64,000 nucleotides of DNA from Streptomyces sp. HUAS ZL42. GTDB taxonomy: Bacteria > Actinomycetota > Actinomycetes > Streptomycetales > Streptomycetaceae. Numbering within the stretch: position 1 is the first letter of the stretch; each line of letters opens with the position of its first letter. Shown in pieces: positions 1-8,512 of this stretch. The notes below the pieces were generated by a model, which saw only the letters and a program-made list of their open reading frames with translations, ran no database searches and was not told the origin of the DNA. Where the stretch lies: NCBI RefSeq assembly GCF_040782645.1, contig NZ_CP160403.1, positions 8,715,001 through 8,779,000 of the forward strand, in the 5' to 3' direction. Made by a program: the position numbers and the translations under genes.

Positions 1-5
1 GAGCT

Positions 6-1157
6 TCACGCGTTCTCCTCGATGTGGGTGCGGAACAGGTTGAGCTTGGTGAACAGGGGGGCGTCGCTGAACTGGAACAGGTCGAGCGCGCCGGAGTCGG
101 AGTCCGACGGCGAGGCCTCGGAGCGGATCGACAGGGGCTGCCAGGACGGCACGACGAACAGGTCGCCGCGCTGGACCGACCAGGAGAAGTCGCCCACGGT
201 CACCCGGCCGCAGCCGTCGAACACCTGGTAGACCGACGAACCCGTCTCCCGGTGCGGAGCGGTCTGCGCACCGCGGACCAGACGGTGGAACTGGGCGCGG
301 ATGGTGGGCAGGACGTCGCCTGCGGTGGTGGGGTTGGTGTAGCGCACCAGGGCGTGGCCGGGCCCGACGGTGCCGGGGTGACCGTGGCGTTCCAGCTCCA
401 GCTGGTCGGTGAGCGCGGCGTCGGTGTCCGCCCAGCGGTAGCACAGCAGCGGAGTGCCCTCCGTGCGTTCGAGCTGCGAGACCGGCGCCAGCCCCGGGTG
501 GCCCCACAGCCGCTCGGAGCGCGACCGGTCGGGCGTCGCGTGCTCCTCCTCCGACAGCTCGTCCCGTCCGAAGTCGAAGAACTGCGCCTCGACGTCGTAC
601 TGGAAGGGGATGTCCAGGCCGTCGATCCAGGCCATGGGCTCGCCGGCCGGGTTGTGGTGGGCGTGCCAGTTCATCCCGGCCTGCGGCAGGAAGTCACCCC
701 GGCGCATGGGCACCGGATCGCGCTCCACCACCGTCCACACGCCCTCGCCTTCCACGACGAACCGGAACGCGTTCTGGGTGTGCCGGTGCTCGGGGGCGTC
801 CTCGCCGGGCATCAGGTACTGGATGGCGGCCCACAGGGTGGGGGTGGCGTAGGGCCTGCCGCCCAGACTCGGGTTGGCCAGCGCGATGGCGCGCCGCTCG
901 CCGCCGCGGCCGACCGGCACGATGTCGCCGGAGCGGCCGGCCAGCTCGAGCAGCGTCTTCCACTCCCACAGGTGTGGCTGCGCCTTCGACCTGGGGTGCT
1001 CGGGCATCAGGTCGCCGATCCGGGTCCACAGCGGCACCAGCAGGGCCTTCTCGAAGCCCCGGTAGAGCTCTTCGAGCTCGGCGGTGACCGGCGGCTGGTC
1101 GGGTCGGTCCTCAGCGGTGAGCGAGACGGGGGAGACGACGTTGTCTTGGTCGGTCAT
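6..1157 (-). CDS. Gentisate 1,2-dioxygenase-like bicupin
   Basis: 383-residue double-cupin protein of the gentisate 1,2-dioxygenase family, which opens the ring of gentisate (2,5-dihydroxybenzoate) with Fe(II) and O2. The N-terminal cupin shows the metal-binding pattern APEHRHTQ (H124, H126) followed by RFVVEGEG and a later WHAHHN (H165-H168), with the family signature WLDGLDIPF-like IDGLDIPF. A second cupin fills the C-terminal half. The start is taken at the ATG at 1157 rather than an upstream frame start at 1241, because the latter would run into the divergent IclR gene. Divergent pairing with an IclR regulator fits aromatic-acid catabolism. Related salicylate or 1-hydroxy-2-naphthoate dioxygenases cannot be excluded. 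Confidence 0.85.
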   Translation of the reverse strand: MTDQDNVVSPVSLTAEDRPDQPPVTAELEELYRGFEKALLVPLWTRIGDLMPEHPRSKAQPHLWEWKTLLELAGRSGDIVPVGRGGERRAIALANPSLGGRPYATPTLWAAIQYLMPGEDAPEHRHTQNAFRFVVEGEGVWTVVERDPVPMRRGDFLPQAGMNWHAHHNPAGEPMAWIDGLDIPFQYDVEAQFFDFGRDELSEEEHATPDRSRSERLWGHPGLAPVSQLERTEGTPLLCYRWADTDAALTDQLELERHGHPGTVGPGHALVRYTNPTTAGDVLPTIRAQFHRLVRGAQTAPHRETGSSVYQVFDGCGRVTVGDFSWSVQRGDLFVVPSWQPLSIRSEASPSDSDSGALDLFQFSDAPLFTKLNLFRTHIEENA

Positions 1158-1180
1158 GCCGATACCGTGCTCCGCACGAC

Positions 1181-1216
1181 TTCCGTCGGAACAGTAGATT
1201 CTGTCTATCGGAACAG
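1181..1216. promoter_or_regulatory. Candidate IclR operator region between gentisate dioxygenase and iclR
   Basis: The 76-bp divergent gap holds a direct repeat TCGGAACAG at 1186-1194 and 1208-1216 (22 bp apart, two helical turns), a near palindrome TTCCGTCGGAA at 1181-1191, and an inverted repeat ACAG/CTGT at 1191-1204. Spacing and position suggest binding by the adjacent IclR protein controlling both genes. Binding is inferred. Confidence 0.5.
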
Positions 1217-1233
1217 AGCGAGAGGCGGTCGTC

Positions 1234-2007
1234 GTGGCCAAGTCGATGAAGAACCCGCCGGCCTACGGCGTGACGAGCGTGGACCACGCGCTGCAGTTGG
1301 CGGTGATTCTTCAGGTGGAGGGCCCCATCACAGTGTCCGAGGCCGCCCGTCGGCTCGGTGTGGCCCGCTCCAGCGCCCACCGCCTCCTGTCCACCCTCGT
1401 GTACCGCGACTTCGCGGTGCAGAACGAGGACCGCAGTTACCGGGCCGGCCCGGTCCTGGAGATCGCCGCCAAGGCCCAGTCGAACGTAGGGGCGCTCAGG
1501 GCGGCCGCGCTCGGCCCCCTGCGGGCCCTCGTCGACACCCTCGACGAGACCGCGAATGTCACCATCCGCACCGGCTGGACCGTACGGTTCATCGCCTCGG
1601 TCGAGTGCGCACAGGCCCTCCGGGTCGGCAACCGTGAGGGGATGGTCTTCCCCGCGCACCAGGCGAGCGGGGGCCTGGTGATGCTCGCCGCCCTCACCGA
1701 CGACGAACTGACCGCGCTCTACGCGCATGCCCCGGCCGACGGGCCCGAGGAGTTCCCGGACCTGGCAGAGCTGCGTACCGAACTCGGAGCCGTCCGGCGC
1801 ACCGGCTTCGCCGTCAACCTGGAACGTTCTGAGCGAGGTGTCGTCGCGATCGGGCGCGGAGTGACCGATGCGAGCGGCGCCACGATCGCGGCCGTGTCCG
1901 TGTCGATGCCGAGTGTGCGGTACTCGGCGGGCGAGGTGAAGGCGATCGTGTCGGCCCTGGCCACGGCGGCAGACAGGATCTCCGCGGAGATGGAGCCGGC
2001 CAGGTAG
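1234..2007 (+). CDS. IclR-family transcriptional regulator
   Basis: 257-residue IclR-type regulator. The N-terminal winged helix reads SVDHALQLAVILQ then SEAARRLGVARSSAHRLLSTL (about residues 10-55), followed by the IclR effector domain with the ligand-pocket region GREGMVFPAHQASGG and the late VSVSMPSVRYS segment. GTG start at 1234 preceded by GAGAGG. It is divergent from the gentisate dioxygenase and probably controls it in response to an aromatic acid (inferred from context). An in-frame ATG five codons in is an alternative start. Confidence 0.88.
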   Translation: MAKSMKNPPAYGVTSVDHALQLAVILQVEGPITVSEAARRLGVARSSAHRLLSTLVYRDFAVQNEDRSYRAGPVLEIAAKAQSNVGALRAAALGPLRALVDTLDETANVTIRTGWTVRFIASVECAQALRVGNREGMVFPAHQASGGLVMLAALTDDELTALYAHAPADGPEEFPDLAELRTELGAVRRTGFAVNLERSERGVVAIGRGVTDASGATIAAVSVSMPSVRYSAGEVKAIVSALATAADRISAEMEPAR

Positions 2008-2015
2008 CCCAGGCC

Positions 2016-2044
2016 GGTCAAAGGGCTGCGATCAGCCACTGACC
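2016..2044. terminator. Bidirectional hairpin between convergent genes
   Basis: Interrupted inverted repeat GGTCA...GGCTG cgat CAGCC...TGACC in the 43-bp gap between the convergent iclR and pucR-type genes. It could end transcription from both sides. No U-tract, as is common in this genus. Confidence 0.4.
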
Positions 2045-2050
2045 GTGCGG

Positions 2051-3289
2051 CTATGCACGCTCCGTATGCCTCAGACCGAGCTGGGCGCAGGCCAGCAGGG
2101 CCACCTCGATGTCCAGACGGTGCTCGGTGAGGGGGTGGCCGAGTATCTCCTCGGCCTTGCGTACGCGGTAGTGGACCGTGTTCTTGTGGACGTGCATGCG
2201 TGCGGCGGCGTCGGTGAAGCTGCCTCGCGCGTCGAGGAAGACCTGCACGGTCTCCCGCAGACGGACCGTGGCCTCGTCGTCGCGCATGAGATCGCCCAGT
2301 ACGCGTCCGGCCCAGGCTCTGACGTCGGTGAGGTGGTCGACGAGCAGGCCCGCCAGCGCGACCTGGGAGTGGAGGACGAGCGCTCGGTCGGGGCCGGCTC
2401 CGGTGGCGGCGACGTTGCGGGCGCGCTGCGCGTCCCGGAACGTCTGCCGGAATCCGCCGAGTCCGGGAGACGGGTCACCGACGGCGATGCGGAGCCCGGG
2501 GTGTTCGCGCAGTTCGCCTTCGAGCCGGTGGACGTCGAGGGCCGGCTTGCCGGCGGAGGAGATCCACGCCCAGCATGTCTGCTCGTCGGCGGAGATCGTC
2601 AGAGGGGCCTTCCCGGTGGCCGCGGCCAGCATCGCCGTGCCCGCGCGGAGGCGGGCCGAGACATGACCGGCCGCGCCGCGCCCGGTCCAGATGATCGCGG
2701 CCAGGTGCCATCCGCGAAGTGACGTCGACAGCATCTTCTCGGCCGAGGCGAGATCCAGTCCCTCGGTGTCGAGCACGGCGCGGACCTGCGCGGCGCGGGT
2801 CGCGTCGGAGCGGGCGTCCCACCGTCGGCGTTCGTTCTCGTAGATGTCGATCACGCCCTCGATGACCTGGTCGATATAGCTGTTGACCAGGAGCGCGATC
2901 CGGCTCGTCGTCGCCAGTGCCTCGTCCGTGGAGAGTTCCAGACGGCGCAGGACGTTCACGGCCCACTGCACGACCATGTGCTCGCCCAGGCGGTAGGCGC
3001 GCAGCAGCGCCTCCAGTGACAGGTCGTGCTGGGCGAAGCGGCGGGCGTACTCGGCGGCGGCGGGCGGCACGGTGATGTCGTCGAGCGAGATGCTCAGCGC
3101 CAGCATGTCGAGGATGGCCACCAGGTTCGACGAGGTGCTCGCGACCATCAGCCGCCGTACGGCGTCGTCGTGCCGGAACTCGGGGATGACGTCGACGAAC
3201 ATCGAGGTCATCTCGGAAGTGAGGCGCTCCAGATCGGCCTGGATGTTCTTGGCGACATCCCGCACGGTCCCGTCCACGTCGACGCTCAT
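2051..3289 (-). CDS. PucR/CdaR-type helix-turn-helix regulator
   Basis: 412-residue regulator of the PucR type. The C-terminus holds the PucR helix-turn-helix: VQVFLDARGSFTDAAARMHVHKNTVHYRVRKAEEILG, close to the family consensus around 'NTVxYRLxRxxELxG'. The central GGDEF-related region and the N-terminal helical RsbRD-like segment (about residues 1-170) are typical of actinobacterial members. The start is taken at MSVDVDGTVRDVAK (3289); the open frame continues upstream in low-complexity Arg-rich codons that look non-coding. It is divergent from the acyl-CoA synthetase gene and is the likely regulator of the 3507-8327 series. Confidence 0.85.
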   Translation of the reverse strand: MSVDVDGTVRDVAKNIQADLERLTSEMTSMFVDVIPEFRHDDAVRRLMVASTSSNLVAILDMLALSISLDDITVPPAAAEYARRFAQHDLSLEALLRAYRLGEHMVVQWAVNVLRRLELSTDEALATTSRIALLVNSYIDQVIEGVIDIYENERRRWDARSDATRAAQVRAVLDTEGLDLASAEKMLSTSLRGWHLAAIIWTGRGAAGHVSARLRAGTAMLAAATGKAPLTISADEQTCWAWISSAGKPALDVHRLEGELREHPGLRIAVGDPSPGLGGFRQTFRDAQRARNVAATGAGPDRALVLHSQVALAGLLVDHLTDVRAWAGRVLGDLMRDDEATVRLRETVQVFLDARGSFTDAAARMHVHKNTVHYRVRKAEEILGHPLTEHRLDIEVALLACAQLGLRHTERA

Positions 3290-3384
3290 GGCTGGACGGT
3301 AACCGGACGCCTCTGGTCCGCGACAGGACCCGTCGCCATGTTCCGTTCGTTCTCGCCCTCGCCGTGACCTGCCCCCGCCTCCCC

Positions 3385-3403
3385 TTTGTGACGGCGGCAC
3401 AAA
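3385..3403. promoter_or_regulatory. 19-bp inverted repeat upstream of acyl-CoA synthetase operon
   Basis: Perfect inverted repeat TTTGTG-N7-CACAAA in the 217-bp gap between the divergent PucR-type regulator and acyl-CoA synthetase genes. Candidate operator for that regulator (inference). Apart from this and the ribosome site of the synthetase, nothing else is evident in the gap. Confidence 0.45.
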
Positions 3404-3506
3404 ACCGCGGTGCCGGGCTGGGACACAAGCCCATGGCCGGCCCGGCACGTCATCCCTACCTTTTCCTCACTACCTTCGTCACGGTGCGACTCAATGGTGA
3501 GGAAAC

Positions 3507-4961
3507 GTGCAGCACATCGCCGAACTGCCGGACGTCAGGGCCGCCCGGAATCCCACAGGGCCCTGTATTGCGGACGACCGTGAGCAGCTGGACAACCGTA
3601 CTTTCCTGGCACGGGTGCGGAAAGCCGCGGACGCCCTGCACGCACACGGAACAGGTCCGGGCGACGTGGTGGCGGTGATTCTGCCGAATCGCCTGGAACT
3701 CGTCGTCGCCATGTTCGCGGCCTGGCGGCTCGGCGCCGCCGTCACGCCCGTGAATCCCGGACTCACCGAGCCCGAGGCGCGCCATCAGATCGAGGATTCC
3801 GGGGCGAAGACGGTGATCACCGACGGCACCTCCCGCCTCGCCGGGACGCTCGACGTGTCCGAGCTGACGCGTGCGCGCACCGCCGGCCATGACGACAAGA
3901 CCGAAACCGCCGCCGGCTCCCTCGCCCTGATCATCTATACGAGCGGGACCACGGGACGTCCGAAGGGCGTCATGCTCGACCACGCCAACGTCGCCGCCAT
4001 GTGCGGGATGATCATCGACGGGCTCGGCCTGGACGACACCGACCACAGCCTGCTGGTCCTGCCGCTGTTCCACGTCAACGGGATCGTGGTGAGCGTGCTG
4101 TCGCCGCTGCTGGCGGGCGGACGTACGACGATCGCCGGCCGGTTCAGCGCCTCGTCCTTCTTCGGCTCGGTCGAAAGCGCGCGGCCCACCTATTTCTCGG
4201 CCGTACCCGCGATCTACGCGATGCTGGTCGCGCTCCCCGAGGACGTGCGGCCGGACACCTCGTCGCTGCGCCGTGTCATCTGCGGGGCCGCGCCGATGCC
4301 CGCGGAGCTGATCGCCCGGTTCGAGCAGCGCTACGGAGTACCGATCGTCGAGGGCTACGGGCTCTCCGAGGGCACCTGCGCCTCGACGCTGAACCCGCCG
4401 GACGGTCCGCGCAAGCCCGGCACGGTCGGGCTCCCGCTGCCCGGGCAGACCGTCGCAGTGATGGACGGCGAGGGCAACCTGCTGGGCGCCGGGGCCGTGG
4501 GCGAGGTGGTGGTCCGGGGCCCGAACGTCATGCGCGGCTACCTGGGACTGCCGGACGAGACCGCCAGGACCGTGGTCGACGGCTGGCTGCACACCGGGGA
4601 CGTCGGGCGGTTCGACGCAGACGGCCATCTCGTCCTCGTCGACCGCATCAAGGACATGATCATCCGAGGTGGGGAGAACATCTACCCCAAGGAGATCGAG
4701 AACGTCCTGCACGCCCACCCGTCGGTGCTGGAGGCGGCCGTGGTCGGCGCGCCCGATCCGACGCTCGGCGAGGTCCCCGTCGCGCATGTCGTCCTGCTGC
4801 CGGGAGCCACGGTCACGGCCGACGGGCTCGTCGAGCACTGCCGCGGCTCGCTGGCCCGGATCAAGGTGCCGGTGACGGTCACCGTCACCGAGGCGCTCCC
4901 GAGGAACCCGGTGGGGAAGATCGACAAGCGGCGCCTCCGCTCAGCGACTGCGAACCGGTAG
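3507..4961 (+). CDS. Class I adenylate-forming acyl-CoA synthetase
   Basis: 484-residue ANL-superfamily enzyme that would activate a carboxylic acid to its CoA thioester via an acyl-AMP. The phosphate-binding motif is IIYTSGTTGRPKGVM (about residues 145-160), followed by the core motif VEGYGLSEGT, the hinge region WLHTGDVGRFDADGHLVLVDRIKDMI with RGGENIYPKEIE, and the catalytic lysine near the end in NPVGKIDKRRLR. GTG start at 3507 after GGTGAGGA. It is the first gene of a rightward series with a DUF3556 membrane protein and a CrtI-like flavoprotein. The substrate (fatty acid or other carboxylate) is not predictable from this sequence. Confidence 0.88.
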   Translation: MQHIAELPDVRAARNPTGPCIADDREQLDNRTFLARVRKAADALHAHGTGPGDVVAVILPNRLELVVAMFAAWRLGAAVTPVNPGLTEPEARHQIEDSGAKTVITDGTSRLAGTLDVSELTRARTAGHDDKTETAAGSLALIIYTSGTTGRPKGVMLDHANVAAMCGMIIDGLGLDDTDHSLLVLPLFHVNGIVVSVLSPLLAGGRTTIAGRFSASSFFGSVESARPTYFSAVPAIYAMLVALPEDVRPDTSSLRRVICGAAPMPAELIARFEQRYGVPIVEGYGLSEGTCASTLNPPDGPRKPGTVGLPLPGQTVAVMDGEGNLLGAGAVGEVVVRGPNVMRGYLGLPDETARTVVDGWLHTGDVGRFDADGHLVLVDRIKDMIIRGGENIYPKEIENVLHAHPSVLEAAVVGAPDPTLGEVPVAHVVLLPGATVTADGLVEHCRGSLARIKVPVTVTVTEALPRNPVGKIDKRRLRSATANR

Positions 4962-4990
4962 AGAACTCACGCCCATTCCTCGCCCGGGCA

Positions 4991-5039
4991 TTTTCGGGCG
5001 CGGTTCGGCACGCCCGAAAACAGGCGCCGGGAAACCGGC
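4991..5039 (+). other. Tandem RNA hairpins upstream of the DUF3556 gene
   Basis: A perfect 10-bp stem, TTTTCGGGCG (4991-5000) and CGCCCGAAAA (5011-5020), is followed directly by GCCGG-gaaa-CCGGC (5026-5039) with a GAAA tetraloop. They lie just before the AAGGAAGG ribosome site. Possible attenuator or processing structure; lack of a following U-run argues against a simple intrinsic terminator. Confidence 0.4.
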
Positions 5040-5066
5040 ACGAGAAACACAAGGAAGGCGGCAACA

Positions 5067-6869
5067 ATGGGGTTCAAAACGGGTGACTTTCCGCAGGTCG
5101 AGCAAGAGGCCTTCCTGGAGAAGCCTCTTCAGGAACGGCTGAGAACACTGGCTCTGCACTGGGTGGAATACGGATTCGGCACACCGAAGATGATTCCGGC
5201 GACCTACGTGGTCAAGGTTCTCGTCCTCTATGTCCTCGGCGGGACGGCACTGGCGACATGGACCTCGGACACAGGACCGTTCTGGGATGTGACGCACTGG
5301 TGGAACGAGCCGGTCGTCTACCAGAAGCTGGTGCTGTGGACGGTCTTCCTGGAATCGGTCGGTGTGGCCGGGTCATGGGGCCCGATCGCCGGCAAGTTCA
5401 AGCCGATGACCGGCGGGATCCTGTTCTGGGCCAGGCCGGGCACCATCCGGCTGCGGCCGTGGAAGCGGGTGCCGTTCACGGGCGGAGACCGTCGCACGGC
5501 CGGTGATGTGCTGCTCTACCTGGCCTTCCTGGGGTCGCTGCTGATGGCCGTCGTACTGCCGGGCGTGCCCAGCGCGTCGCTCACCGAGGCCCTGCCGGAC
5601 AACACCTCCGGGCTGGTGCGTCCGGCCCTGCTGGTGGCACCCGTCGTCCTTTACGTGCTGAACGGCCTGCGGGACAAGACGGTCTTCCTCGCCGCCAGGG
5701 GTGAGCAGTACCTGCCCGCGCTGGTGTTCTTCGCCGTGCTGCCGTTCACCGACATGGTCATCGCGGCGAAGCTGCTGATCTGCGTGGTCTGGATCGGCGC
5801 CGGGGTGTCGAAGTTCGGGCTGCACTTCACCAACGTCGTCTCACCGATGGTCTCCAACAGCCCCTGTGTGCCCGCGAAGTGGGTCAAGCGGCTCCACTAC
5901 CGCGACTTCCCCCACGACATCCGCCCGTCGAAGGTCGCGACCTTCATGGCGCACGTCGGCGGCTCCACCGTCGAGATCGTCACGCCGCTGGTGCTGCTGT
6001 TCTCCACGAACCCCCGGCTCACGCTCGCGGCCGTGGTGCTGATGGTCGTCTTCCACCTGTTCATCACCTCGACGTTCCCGCTGGCCGTTCCGCTGGAGTG
6101 GAACCTCCTGTTCGGCTACCTGACGGTCTTCCTGTTCCTCGGCTTCCCGGCCCGGGACGGCTACGGCGTCGGCGACATGTCCTCACCGTGGCTGGCCGCC
6201 GGGATCGCCGCCGGACTGGTGTTCTTCCCGGTCCTCGGCAACCTGCGTCCGGACCTGGTGTCGTTCCTGCCCTCGATGCGGCAGTACGCGGGCAACTGGG
6301 CCTCCGCGCTGTGGGCGTTCGCGCCGGGCGCGGAGGAGAAGCTGAACTCGCTGCCGCACCGTCCGACCAAGAATCAGGTCGACCAGCTGCAGGCGATGGG
6401 CTATCCGCCGGCCGTCGCCGAGATCACCATGCAGCAGACGATCGCCTGGCGGTCGATGCACAGCCAGGGCCGCGGCCTGTTCTCCGTCCTGCTGAAGAAC
6501 CTTCCCGATCTCGACCGACGCACGGTGCGCGAGGCCGAGTTCGGCTGCAACTCGCTGATCGGGTTCAACTTCGGCGACGGCCATCTGCACCACCTCGATC
6601 TGATCAACGCCGTGCAGTCCCGGATCGGGTTCGCCCCCGGAGAGTGGATCATCGTCTGGGTGGAGTCGCAGCCCATCCACCGCGGGATCCAGCACTACCA
6701 GTTGATCGACGCCGCGCTCGGGGTGATCGAGCGGGGCACCTGGAAGGTCGCGGACGCGGTGAAGGAGCAGCCGTGGCTGCCCGACGGGCCGATCCCGCTG
6801 GACGTCATCTGGACCCGCGAACAGGCGCCGACCGCGCGCCTTGAGGTGACCGAGGGGCTGGCACCGTAG
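5067..6869 (+). CDS. DUF3556 multi-pass membrane protein
   Basis: 600-residue integral membrane protein that resembles the actinobacterial DUF3556 family. It has a short cytoplasmic N-terminus, about eight hydrophobic segments between residues 45 and 395 (for example VVKVLVLYVLGGTALATW and LVFFAVLPFTDMVIAAKLL), and a soluble C-terminal domain of about 200 residues rich in conserved His (DGHLHHLDLINAVQ; QPIHRGIQHYQLI). No enzymatic motif is recognised. The segment WIGAGVSKFGLHFT between two helices is loosely reminiscent of HTTM/vitamin K carboxylase-like membrane proteins, but this is weak. It sits between an acyl-CoA synthetase and a CrtI-like flavoprotein, so a role in modifying a lipid-like acyl substrate is plausible. 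Confidence 0.7.
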   Translation: MGFKTGDFPQVEQEAFLEKPLQERLRTLALHWVEYGFGTPKMIPATYVVKVLVLYVLGGTALATWTSDTGPFWDVTHWWNEPVVYQKLVLWTVFLESVGVAGSWGPIAGKFKPMTGGILFWARPGTIRLRPWKRVPFTGGDRRTAGDVLLYLAFLGSLLMAVVLPGVPSASLTEALPDNTSGLVRPALLVAPVVLYVLNGLRDKTVFLAARGEQYLPALVFFAVLPFTDMVIAAKLLICVVWIGAGVSKFGLHFTNVVSPMVSNSPCVPAKWVKRLHYRDFPHDIRPSKVATFMAHVGGSTVEIVTPLVLLFSTNPRLTLAAVVLMVVFHLFITSTFPLAVPLEWNLLFGYLTVFLFLGFPARDGYGVGDMSSPWLAAGIAAGLVFFPVLGNLRPDLVSFLPSMRQYAGNWASALWAFAPGAEEKLNSLPHRPTKNQVDQLQAMGYPPAVAEITMQQTIAWRSMHSQGRGLFSVLLKNLPDLDRRTVREAEFGCNSLIGFNFGDGHLHHLDLINAVQSRIGFAPGEWIIVWVESQPIHRGIQHYQLIDAALGVIERGTWKVADAVKEQPWLPDGPIPLDVIWTREQAPTARLEVTEGLAP

Positions 6870-6902
6870 GCAAGGAGGGAACCTCCGGAAAGGCGGGACG
6901 AC

Positions 6903-8327
6903 ATGAGTACAGCGACCGTGGTGGGCGCCGGGCCCAACGGTCTGGCCGCCGCCGTCGCCCTGGCCCGGGCGGGCGTCCGGGTCACGGTGCTGGAGGCGGC
7001 GGACGAGATCGGCGGCGGCACCCGCTCCGGTGAGGCGATCGTGCCGGGCCTGCTGCACGACCACTGCTCGGCCATCCACCCCATGGCCGTCGGCTCGTCG
7101 TTCCTGAACGGACTCGGACTCGACCGCTACGGGCTGCGGTGGGCGTGGCCGGAGATCGACTGCGTGCATCCGCTCGACAGCGGTACGGCCGGGGTGCTGC
7201 ACCGCTCGGTGACCGGGACCGCCGCCGGTCTCGGCGCCGACGGGCGGGTGTGGCGGCGGCTGTTCGAAGGGCCTTCGGCGGCGTACGGCACCTTCGGCGA
7301 CGACATCATGGGCCCCCTCCTGCGCCTGCCCCGGCATCCCGTCCGCCTCGCCCGCTTCGGCGTTCCCGCGCTCGCCCCCGCGTCGCTGCTCGCGAAGGCG
7401 TTCAGGACCGAGGAGGCCAGGGCGCTGTGGGGCGGGGTCGCGGCGCACGCCTTCCATCCCCTGGAACGGCCGCTCAGCGCGAGCATCGGGCTGGGCATCC
7501 TCACCGCGGGGCACCACTACGGCTGGGCGGTCGCCGAGGGGGGCTCGCGCCGCATCACCGACGCCATGGCGGCGCTGCTGCTCGACCTCGGAGGAAAGAT
7601 CGAGACCGGCGTGCGGGTGCGATCGGTCTCCCGGCTTCCGGCCGCGGACGTGACCGTCTGGGACGTGGCACCCACGGCCCTGGCCGACATCCTCGGCGAT
7701 CTGCTGCCGTCCCGGATCGCCCGCGCCTACCGCCGCTACCGGTACGGACCGGGCGCGTTCAAGGTCGACTTCGCGGTCGAGGGAGGCGTCCCCTGGCGGG
7801 CCGAGGCGGCGCGGCGGGCCGGCACGGTGCACCTCGGCGGCACGTACGCCGAGGTCGCGGCCACCGAGCGGGACATCCACGCCGGGCGGATGCCCGAGAG
7901 GCCGTTCGTACTGGTCGGGCAGCAGTATCTGGCCGACCCCTCGCGGTCGGTCGGCGACGTTCACCCCGTGTGGTCGTACGCCCATGTCCCGAACGGCTAC
8001 ACCGGGGACGCCACCGAGGCGATCACCGCGCAGATCGAGCGGTTCGCCCCGGGATTCCGGGACCGGATCGTCGGCACCGCGGTGCGCACCACACCCGGGT
8101 TCGCCGAGTACAACCCCAACTACGTCGGCGGCAACATCATGACCGGCGCCACGGACATCGCCCAACTCGTCCTCGGGCCACGCCCCACCCTCCAGCCGTA
8201 CGACACCGGGGTGCCCGGCCACTACCTGTGCTCCGCGGCCACCCCACCCGGGCCCGGCGCGCACGGAATGTGCGGCGCCCACGCCGCCGCACGCGCTCTG
8301 CGCTACCTGCGCGGGCGACTCGGGTGA
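6903..8327 (+). CDS. CrtI/phytoene desaturase-like FAD oxidoreductase
   Basis: 474-residue flavoprotein of the NAD(P)/FAD-dependent amine-oxidase/phytoene-dehydrogenase superfamily. The N-terminus carries the dinucleotide fold TVVGAGPNGLAAAVALARAG and the following VLEAADEIGGGTRS. The C-terminus has NIMTGATDIAQLV and PGAHGMCGAHAAARAL, the typical FAD-closing region. ATG start at 6903 after AAGGCGGGAC, 33 bp downstream of the DUF3556 gene, suggesting one transcript. No carotenoid genes are present nearby, so the substrate is more likely the product of the neighbouring acyl-CoA synthetase/DUF3556 pair (inference). Confidence 0.82.
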   Translation: MSTATVVGAGPNGLAAAVALARAGVRVTVLEAADEIGGGTRSGEAIVPGLLHDHCSAIHPMAVGSSFLNGLGLDRYGLRWAWPEIDCVHPLDSGTAGVLHRSVTGTAAGLGADGRVWRRLFEGPSAAYGTFGDDIMGPLLRLPRHPVRLARFGVPALAPASLLAKAFRTEEARALWGGVAAHAFHPLERPLSASIGLGILTAGHHYGWAVAEGGSRRITDAMAALLLDLGGKIETGVRVRSVSRLPAADVTVWDVAPTALADILGDLLPSRIARAYRRYRYGPGAFKVDFAVEGGVPWRAEAARRAGTVHLGGTYAEVAATERDIHAGRMPERPFVLVGQQYLADPSRSVGDVHPVWSYAHVPNGYTGDATEAITAQIERFAPGFRDRIVGTAVRTTPGFAEYNPNYVGGNIMTGATDIAQLVLGPRPTLQPYDTGVPGHYLCSAATPPGPGAHGMCGAHAAARALRYLRGRLG

Positions 8328-8512
8328 CCGTCGGCGCCGGTGGAGCTGGTCGCGGAGGCGCCCGTCCGCAGCGGCACAGCCGTGCCAGGATGCTGCGTTG
8401 ACATCCGTGCCCCGGCGTGTTTCCGCCCTCGGCGTGGGCTCGCGAAACCCCAGGGAAGAAAGCGGCACTGACCCGCAGGCGCGACCTGCGCAAATGGGGG
8501 TACTCGGTAGCC

